A DNA stretch of 52,008 nucleotides from contig CALSML010000011.1 in the NCBI GenBank assembly GCA_943787445.1, forward strand, positions 1 to 52,008, in the 5' to 3' direction. Positions 46,544 through 52,008 of this stretch are shown here, one piece after another. Position numbers and translations under genes: made by a program. Under the pieces are notes generated by a model that saw only the letters and a list, made by a program, of their open reading frames with translations, did not search any database and was not told the DNA's origin. Each line of letters starts with the position of its first letter. Position 1 is the first letter of the stretch. Source of the DNA: an uncultured Alphaproteobacteria bacterium. Its GTDB lineage: Bacteria > Pseudomonadota > Alphaproteobacteria > UBA6615.

Positions 46544-47803
46544 ATGAGACGTGTCGTTGTCACCGGAATGGGTCTCGTCACGCCACTTGGCGTGGGGCTC
46601 GATCATAACTGGACCCGCCTGACAAATGGCGAGTCCGGAGCTTCGGCCATTGAACGTTTCGATGTGTCGGATCTGCCCGCAAAAATTGCAGCGCAGGTGC
46701 CTCGCGGTGACGGGACGGATGGGTCATTCAATCCCGATCTGTTTGTTCCGCCGAAGGATCAGCGCCGGATTGATGAATTCATTGTTTATGGCATTTCGGC
46801 CGCCGTCGAAGCCGTAGAGGATTCGGGCTGGAAGCCGGAATCCGAATACGATCAGGAACGCACAGGCGTGATGATCGGTTCGGGTATCGGCGGCTTGCAG
46901 ACCATCTATGAAGGTTCGACCCTGTTGAACGAAAAGGGCCCCCGCAAGGTTGGCCCGTTCTTCATTCCATCAGCGCTGATCAATCTGGCGTCGGGTCAGG
47001 TGTCGATCCGGTATGGCTTCAAGGGCCCCAATCACGCGGTGGTCACGGCATGTTCGACAGGTGCGCATGCCATTGGCGATGCGGCACGTTTGATCATGTG
47101 GGAAGATGCCGATGTGATGGTTGCCGGCGGCGCGGAAGCGGCAATCTGCCGGATCGGCATCGCGGGTTTTGCGGCATGTCGTGCTCTGTCTACCGGGTAC
47201 AATGATACGCCTGAAAAAGGATCCCGTCCCTATGACAAGGGACGTGACGGGTTCGTCATGGGTGAGGGTGCCGGTGTCGTTGTGCTCGAGGAATATGAGC
47301 ACGCCAAGGCGCGCGGTGCGAAAATCTATGCCGAAGTTGTCGGTTACGGATTGTCCGGTGACGCCCACCACATCACGGCGCCTGCCGATGATGGCAATGG
47401 CGGGTATCGCTCCATGGAAGCAGCCCTGAAGCGCGCGGGTATCAATCGCGAAGACATCGATTACGTCAACGCGCATGGCACATCGACGCCGCTGGGCGAT
47501 GAAATCGAACTCGGTGCGGTCAAGCGTCTGTTCGGCGACCACGCCTATGAGATGGCGATGTCGTCCACGAAATCGGCGATTGGTCATTTGCTGGGTGCCG
47601 CGGGTGCTGTGGAGGCGATCTATTCGATCATGGCGATCAACAAAAATGTTGTGCCGCCCACGATCAATCTCGATGAGCCCTCCGATGCCTGCGATATCAA
47701 TCTGGTGCCGCACACAGCACAGGAACGTAATGTCAGTCATGCCCTGAGCAATTCGTTCGGGTTTGGCGGCACCAATGCGAGCCTGGTTTTCGCTGACGTC
47801 TGA
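46544..47803 (+). CDS. fabF: 3-oxoacyl-ACP synthase II FabF
   Basis: 419 residues. The thiolase-fold condensing enzyme has the active Cys in VVTACSTGAHAIGDA and the two His residues in NAHGTSTPLGDEIE and KSAIGHLLGAAGAVEA. The ending is LSNSFGFGGTNASLVF. It extends acyl-ACP with malonyl-ACP. ATG 46544 gives the normal start RRVVVTGMGLVTPLGVG. mltG follows with a 40-bp gap. Confidence 0.97.
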   Translation: MRRVVVTGMGLVTPLGVGLDHNWTRLTNGESGASAIERFDVSDLPAKIAAQVPRGDGTDGSFNPDLFVPPKDQRRIDEFIVYGISAAVEAVEDSGWKPESEYDQERTGVMIGSGIGGLQTIYEGSTLLNEKGPRKVGPFFIPSALINLASGQVSIRYGFKGPNHAVVTACSTGAHAIGDAARLIMWEDADVMVAGGAEAAICRIGIAGFAACRALSTGYNDTPEKGSRPYDKGRDGFVMGEGAGVVVLEEYEHAKARGAKIYAEVVGYGLSGDAHHITAPADDGNGGYRSMEAALKRAGINREDIDYVNAHGTSTPLGDEIELGAVKRLFGDHAYEMAMSSTKSAIGHLLGAAGAVEAIYSIMAINKNVVPPTINLDEPSDACDINLVPHTAQERNVSHALSNSFGFGGTNASLVFADV

Positions 47804-47843
47804 CCGTCGCGAATCCCCAGTTCCCGGCTATTATGGCCTGATT

Positions 47844-48881
47844 GTGAACGACATCCCTGAAACATCCCCTGATGCGCCGCGTCGGCCACGGCGTCTGGCC
47901 TGGCTCCTGTCGGCATTTATTTTCCTGCTGATTGCCGGGGCGACCATTGCCGGTGGCGCGGTGGTGATGTTGCATCGCGCATATTCGGATCCAGGGCCGC
48001 TTCAGGCGGAGGTCAGACTTGTCGTTCCCGCCGGTGCGTCCGGACGGGAAATCGCGCGGGTGCTGGCCGATGCCGGCGTCAGCGCCGATGAACGGCTGTT
48101 TCAGGTCGCATTGCGGTTTCTGGCTTCCGAAAAGCCGTTGCGGGCTGGCGAATACATTTTTCCGGCCGGGGTGAGCTTGCGCGAGGCCATCGTGAAGCTG
48201 CAGGCGGGTGACGTTGTCGTGCATCGCCTGACCATTGCAGAAGGATCGACGACCCGCGCCGTGCTTGCAGCGCTCGCAGCCGAGACGGGTCTGGTCGGCC
48301 TCCTCCCGACGGCTGAGGAACTGGGCGAAGGTGTTCTGTTGCCGGAGACCTATCATTTCAGTCTGGGCGACCGGCGCGCTGATATTGTTGCGCGGATGCA
48401 GAACGCAATGGAGACGGCCGTTGCGCGCCTCTGGGCCGCGCGAGAAGATGTTTTTCCGCTTAAGACACCCGAAGAGGCCGTTGTCCTGGCCTCGATTATC
48501 GAGCGGGAGACCGCTGTGCCGGATGAACGTGCGCGCGTGGCGGCGGTGTTCATAAACCGCCTGAAACGCGGCATGCGCCTGCAGTCGGATCCCACGGTCG
48601 CTTACGGACTGGGACCCGAGAACGGCAGTTTCAGCGGGCGGTTGCTGTTCCGGCATCTCGAGACCGATCACCCTTACAACACCTATACGCGGGTGGGATT
48701 GCCGCCGGGACCGATCGCGAATCCCGGGGTGGACAGTATTGCGGCTGCATTGAATCCCGCCGAGTCCAAGGATCTCTATTTTGTTGCCGATGGAACGGGC
48801 GGGCATGCCTTCGCGCAAACTCTGGCTGAGCACAACCGGAATGTCGCCAAATGGCGCCGGATTCAGCGGAATTCCCGATAA
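47844..48881 (+). CDS. mltG: Endolytic transglycosylase MltG
   Basis: 345 residues from GTG 47844. One membrane helix (LAWLLSAFIFLLIAGATIAG) near residue 20 precedes a LysM-like region and the YceG-like catalytic domain. Catalytic Glu is in VVLASIIERETAVPDERARV, with FINRLKRGMRLQSDPTVAYG and YNTYTRVGLPPGPIANPG following. MltG cuts nascent glycan strands at the inner membrane and so limits their length. It is the last intact gene of the fab cluster. yicC normally follows, but here it is 2.4 kb away. Confidence 0.93.
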   Translation: MNDIPETSPDAPRRPRRLAWLLSAFIFLLIAGATIAGGAVVMLHRAYSDPGPLQAEVRLVVPAGASGREIARVLADAGVSADERLFQVALRFLASEKPLRAGEYIFPAGVSLREAIVKLQAGDVVVHRLTIAEGSTTRAVLAALAAETGLVGLLPTAEELGEGVLLPETYHFSLGDRRADIVARMQNAMETAVARLWAAREDVFPLKTPEEAVVLASIIERETAVPDERARVAAVFINRLKRGMRLQSDPTVAYGLGPENGSFSGRLLFRHLETDHPYNTYTRVGLPPGPIANPGVDSIAAALNPAESKDLYFVADGTGGHAFAQTLAEHNRNVAKWRRIQRNSR

Positions 48882-48959
48882 CGGCACGGATTGCTCCATG
48901 CACATTGCGGTGCGTCTTGGGACGCGTCATACTTGTCCGACGAAACGCCGGAGAGAAAT

Positions 48960-49631
48960 ATGAACTTGACTGCTCGGAACTGCCTCCATCGCCTGCCAAC
49001 TGTGGCTGCGGCACTGGTGGTATTGCTCATCGCTGTCCCTGCATATGCGCATCACCCCATGGGTGGCGTGACCCCGTCCAGCTCTGGTTGAGGGGCTGCT
49101 CTCGGGCATCGGGCATCCGATTATCGGAATTGACCATCTGGTCATTCGTGATCGGGATTGGCCTTGCCGCTTCCTTCCTCTCCCGCGGTCTGGCGATGCC
49201 GGCGATTTTTCGTGGGCGCCACCCTGCTGGGCACCGGCATCCACCTTCATGGCCGTCAGTCTGCCGTTGGTTGAGAGTGGTGATCTCGGCCTCGGTCCTG
49301 CTGCTCGGCGTGATGATCTTCGTCAAGCGCAGCCAGCCGCTCGCGATCTGGGCAAGCCTGTTCGTGGTTGCCGGCATATTCCACGGCTATGCCTATGGCG
49401 AAGCGATCATCGGTGCGGAAGCAACCCCGCTGGTATCCTATCTGGCCGGTTTTGCCATCACCCAGTACCTGATCGCCGGCGCGGCCTTCCTGATCGCCGT
49501 GAAAGCGCAGGAGTGTCGTCGAAGCCAAGCCGGTCGGCACCCGCCTCGCCGGCAGCTTCGTCGCCGGTGTGGGGTTTGTCTTCCTGTTTACCGCCGATCG
49601 CGCCCTTCTGAGCACTCTTCTCGCTGCGTGA
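48960..49631 (+). pseudogene. HupE/UreJ family membrane protein, several frame breaks
   Basis: ATG 48960 starts MNLTARNCLHRL, and a signal peptide ends near PAYAHHPMGG. Restoring frames gives EGLLSGIGHPIIGIDHLVF, the metal-binding family motif, then VIGIGLAASFLSRGLAMPAI, SASVLLLGVMIFVKRSQPLA, VAGIFHGYAYGEAIIGAEAT and AGVGFVFLFTADRALLSTLL. HupE/UreJ proteins are thought to be nickel or cobalt permeases. At least four breaks lie at about 49085, 49145, 49210-49285 and 49510. No hydrogenase or urease gene is near. Confidence 0.7.
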
Positions 49632-49641
49632 TTCTGCCGGA

Positions 49642-50452
49642 TCAGACCTTCTGATCCGGCTGTTCCATGACCTGGTTGATCACGCGGTTGTAGCCGCCGA
49701 AATCCACGAATCCGCCGTCCACGGCAATGTCATGGCCGGTGATGTAGCTGGAGTCGTCGCACACCAGGAACAGGGCGACTGACGCGATCTCCTCGGGCTG
49801 GGCGCCGCGCCGCATGGGGGTCTGATCGCCGAGCGCGTCGATGAAAGTCGTCCGAACCCTCAACCAGAGGGGTCATGACCAGGCCCGGCGCGATGGTGTT
49901 GACGCGAATGCCCCAATCCCCGAGTTCCATCGCCGCGCTTTTGGTGATGCCCCGAATGCCCCATTTGCTGGCGCTGTAGGCGGTTGCGAAGTGACCGGTC
50001 ATGCCCGGCGATGGAGCCGGTGTTCACGATCGCACCTCGCCACCGCTGTCGCGGATCAGGGGCGCAACGGTCTGGATGCCCAGAAAGGGGCCCGTCAGGT
50101 TGACGGACAGGACCCGGTTCCAGTCTTCCAGAGACGTGTTGGTCGCGCGCCCGCCGCGCAGGGCAACCCCGGCGTTGTTGACCAGAATGTGCAGTTCGCC
50201 GAACTCCGACCTGAATGCCGTCGAGCACACTGTCTGCCAGTTTTCCTGACTGGCGACGTCGAGATGCCTGATAGTGGGCGTCGCCGCCGGCATCGCGAAT
50301 GGCCTTTGCCTCGAGCTTCTCCGAGCTCGTCCTGGACGTCAGCCAGGATCACGCGGGCGCCAGCCTGCGCGAACAGAGCGGGCCTCCGCGGCGCCCTGAC
50401 CGCCGCTGGCCCCGGTCACGATGGCGGTCTTGTTTTTGAGTTTCTGGTCCAT
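49642..50452 (-). pseudogene. SDR family oxidoreductase, several frame breaks
   Basis: ATG 50452 begins MDQKLKNKTAIVTGASGGQG (cofactor motif). Stitching gives [38 protein letters not shown], catalytic [37 protein letters not shown] and the tail [20 protein letters not shown], stop at 49642. Breaks lie near 50395, 50320, 50270, 50030, 50005 and 49848. The restored size is about 268 residues. The substrate is unknown; the layout resembles hydroxysteroid or sugar dehydrogenases of the classical SDR type. Confidence 0.7.
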
Positions 50453-50469
50453 CGTGTCCTCGATCGGCA

Positions 50470-51209
50470 GGCTCAGCAGAAGTGCGAGCATGCGCACGGC
50501 AAGATACATCGGCAACGGGAAGGCTATCATAGGCCGGTTCTTGGCCAGTTCGACGTCGGAATCAGCGCAGTGCGGCTTTCTCTGCGTCCATCAGCAACGG
50601 CATGGTGAAGGTGTTGGCTGCGGTCATGGGTGAGCGCACGAACCCCGGGCAGATCACGCTGACGCCCAGGCCTGCGTCGGCACCATGCGCGCGTCGCAAT
50701 CCCGCGCCGTAGAACCGGACGGCGGCCTTGCTGGCGCAATAGGCGGGGGCGTCACGAAACGCGCTGAAAGCTGGCCAGGCTCGACATCAGGGCGATCTGC
50801 CCGTGTCCGCGCGCACGCATGCTCGTGATCGCCGGGGTGACCGTATTGACCACGCCGTCGACATTTGTGGCGAAGACGTCGGCGTCGGCAATATCCGCTG
50901 CCGCAGCGCCTTTCTTGCGTGTGCTGACGGATATCCCGGCATTCGCGATGACCAGATCCAGCTCGCTCAAGCGGCGCGATCCACTCGCGCATGCCCGCCG
51001 GGTCGGTCACATCGACGACCCGTGATCTCGCACAATCCGCGCCGGCGTTCCGGGCCTGTGCCGCGATATCGCGCAGCCGGGTCCTGGTCTCTGCCGCCGA
51101 GATGCAACCGGTTGCCGGGCATTGGCGTACGCCACCGCCAATGCGCGCAGCCAATCCCGCTGGAGGCACCGGTGATCAGAATCTCTCGGGGGTGGGCGAA
51201 TGACGTCAT
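50470..51209 (-). pseudogene. SDR family oxidoreductase with membrane-associated tail, several frame breaks and no separate stop
   Basis: ATG 51209 begins MTSFAHPREILITGASSGIG. Further blocks in other frames are LDLVIANAGISVSTRKKG, TPAITSMRARGHGQIALMSS, the catalytic AYCASKAAV, and ICPGF. The C-terminus is AKNRPMIAFPLPMYLAVRML followed by ALLLSLP, a hydrophobic end typical of one SDR branch. After that the same frame runs without a stop into MDQKL of the next SDR gene, so the normal end is missing. At least five frame changes are seen. Confidence 0.6.
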
Positions 51210-51327
51210 GGTGTGCCGACCGGCAGGCTGTCTTGTTGGGGCAGGGGCTCCAAGCTATAAGGCCCATCATGAAAACAACAGACCAGCCATTGGCATTTTT
51301 TCGCCGTCTCCGCGATCGGGATCCGGC

Positions 51328-52008
51328 ATGACCATACAGAGCATGACCGGATTTCGCCCGTGCGTCGGCTCAGGACCACCGTTATTTCGTGGACCTGGGA
51401 AGGCCGGAGCGTCAATTCCAAGGGGCTCGACGTTCGGTGTCGGGTTCCCAACGGCTATGAGGCCGTCGAACAGGCTGCCAAGGCCCTCGCCAACAAGCGC
51501 TTCAAGCGCGGGAATGTCACCTTCGGGCTGACGATGGACCGGCTGGAGCAGGGCGACGACGTCCTATCGGATCAATCGCGACCTGCTTGGAGCAGGTCCG
51601 GGGTTCTGCGTGACGAGCTTGCCGGGGATAGTTTCACCCGATGTTCCCTCGATCGAGGGCCTGCTCTCGATCCGGGGCATGCTGGAGACCGTGGACGACA
51701 GCGAAAGCGATGATGCGCTCGCCGCCCGGATCGCGGGGATGATCGAATCCGCTCAGGAAATGCTCGATGCGCTGGCTGTCGCGCGCGGCGCGGAAGGTCA
51801 ACAGCTTGGCACGCTTGCTGGACGCCCATCTGGGTGCCTTGTCGGACCTCGTGGACGCGGCCAGCAGCGAGTGCGGCGAGCCAGCCCGAGGCCATCCGGT
51901 CCCGCCTTCAGGCAATGGTCGCGGAATTGCTCGACGCGGATGCACGCCTGCCGGAGGAGCGACTGGCGCAGGAGGCGGCAATGCTGGCGGGCAAGGCCGA
52001 TGTCCGGG
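51328..52008 (+). pseudogene. yicC: YicC/YloC family endoribonuclease, 3' partial, several frame breaks
   Basis: ATG 51328 starts MTIQSMTGFAR (one base removed). Later blocks are SVNSKGLDVRCRVPNGYEAV, KRFKRGNVTFGLTMDRLEQG, VPSIEGLLSIRGMLETVDDS and LLDAHLGALSDLVDA. It belongs to the YicC stress-induced RNase family. The C-terminal domain lies beyond the right edge. Breaks occur near 51355, 51395, 51565, 51640, 51785, 51810 and 51880. It normally follows mltG directly in alphaproteobacteria. Confidence 0.75.

Noticed and set aside
1-52008. tRNA, rRNA or prophage attachment sites
   Set aside because: No tRNA-like T-loop with matching acceptor stem or rRNA signature was found on reading both strands; a covariance-model search would settle it.

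Overview
This window looks like chromosomal DNA of an alphaproteobacterium, most likely of the Rhodospirillales type. The evidence is gene order. It carries rpsF-rpsR-DUF2232-rplI, fabD-fabG-acpP-fabF-mltG, a TPR protein followed by bamB and der, dnaB-alr-mlaE-mlaF-radA-cvpA-purF-SDR, and a DUF2794 gene. Most of the sequence is GC-rich with alphaproteobacterial codon use. Roughly the first 9.4 kb is patchier and partly AT-rich. No rRNA, tRNA, insertion sequence or CRISPR array was found.

Layout. (1) 1-9.4 kb: a surface/secretion island. It holds a very large repeat-rich protein with a FecR-like start and a calcium-binding-repeat-like end, a type I secretion ABC subunit whose ATPase motifs are all degenerate, an HlyD-type adaptor, and a CHASE2 adenylate cyclase. 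(2) 9.4-17.3 kb: metabolic genes, namely a CocE-type hydrolase, FkbM and TylF-like methyltransferases, a GNAT, an FMN alpha-hydroxy-acid dehydrogenase, adenine deaminase, a di-haem peroxidase and the stub of an amidohydrolase. (3) 17.4-19.7 kb: dusA, a Tat-exported dioxygenase-fold protein and a ferric-reductase-like membrane protein. (4) 19.7-24.8 kb: a cell-wall sugar recycling locus with a FemAB-like transferase, murQ, a BadF-type amino-sugar kinase, nagA and a NamZ/DUF1343 protein. (5) 24.9-48.9 kb: mostly core genes for ribosomes, fatty-acid synthesis, replication, purine synthesis, envelope biogenesis and GTPase functions, with small accessory genes at about 38.4-41.5 kb. (6) 48.9-52 kb: a HupE/UreJ protein and two SDR genes between mltG and yicC, which are usually neighbours.

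Condition of the genes. Many genes are broken by single-base length changes, often in short homopolymers, and three by in-frame stops. The breaks are not uniform. About 12 kb from bamB to dnaB and about 5.6 kb from rpsR to mltG have none. The secretion island, the murQ/FemAB stretch, the qor-to-rplI stretch and the last 3 kb have many. Either local sequence quality is poor, or dispensable genes are decaying while core genes are kept. I cannot decide between these from one sequence. For broken genes I give the span and frame path that restores the family sequence.
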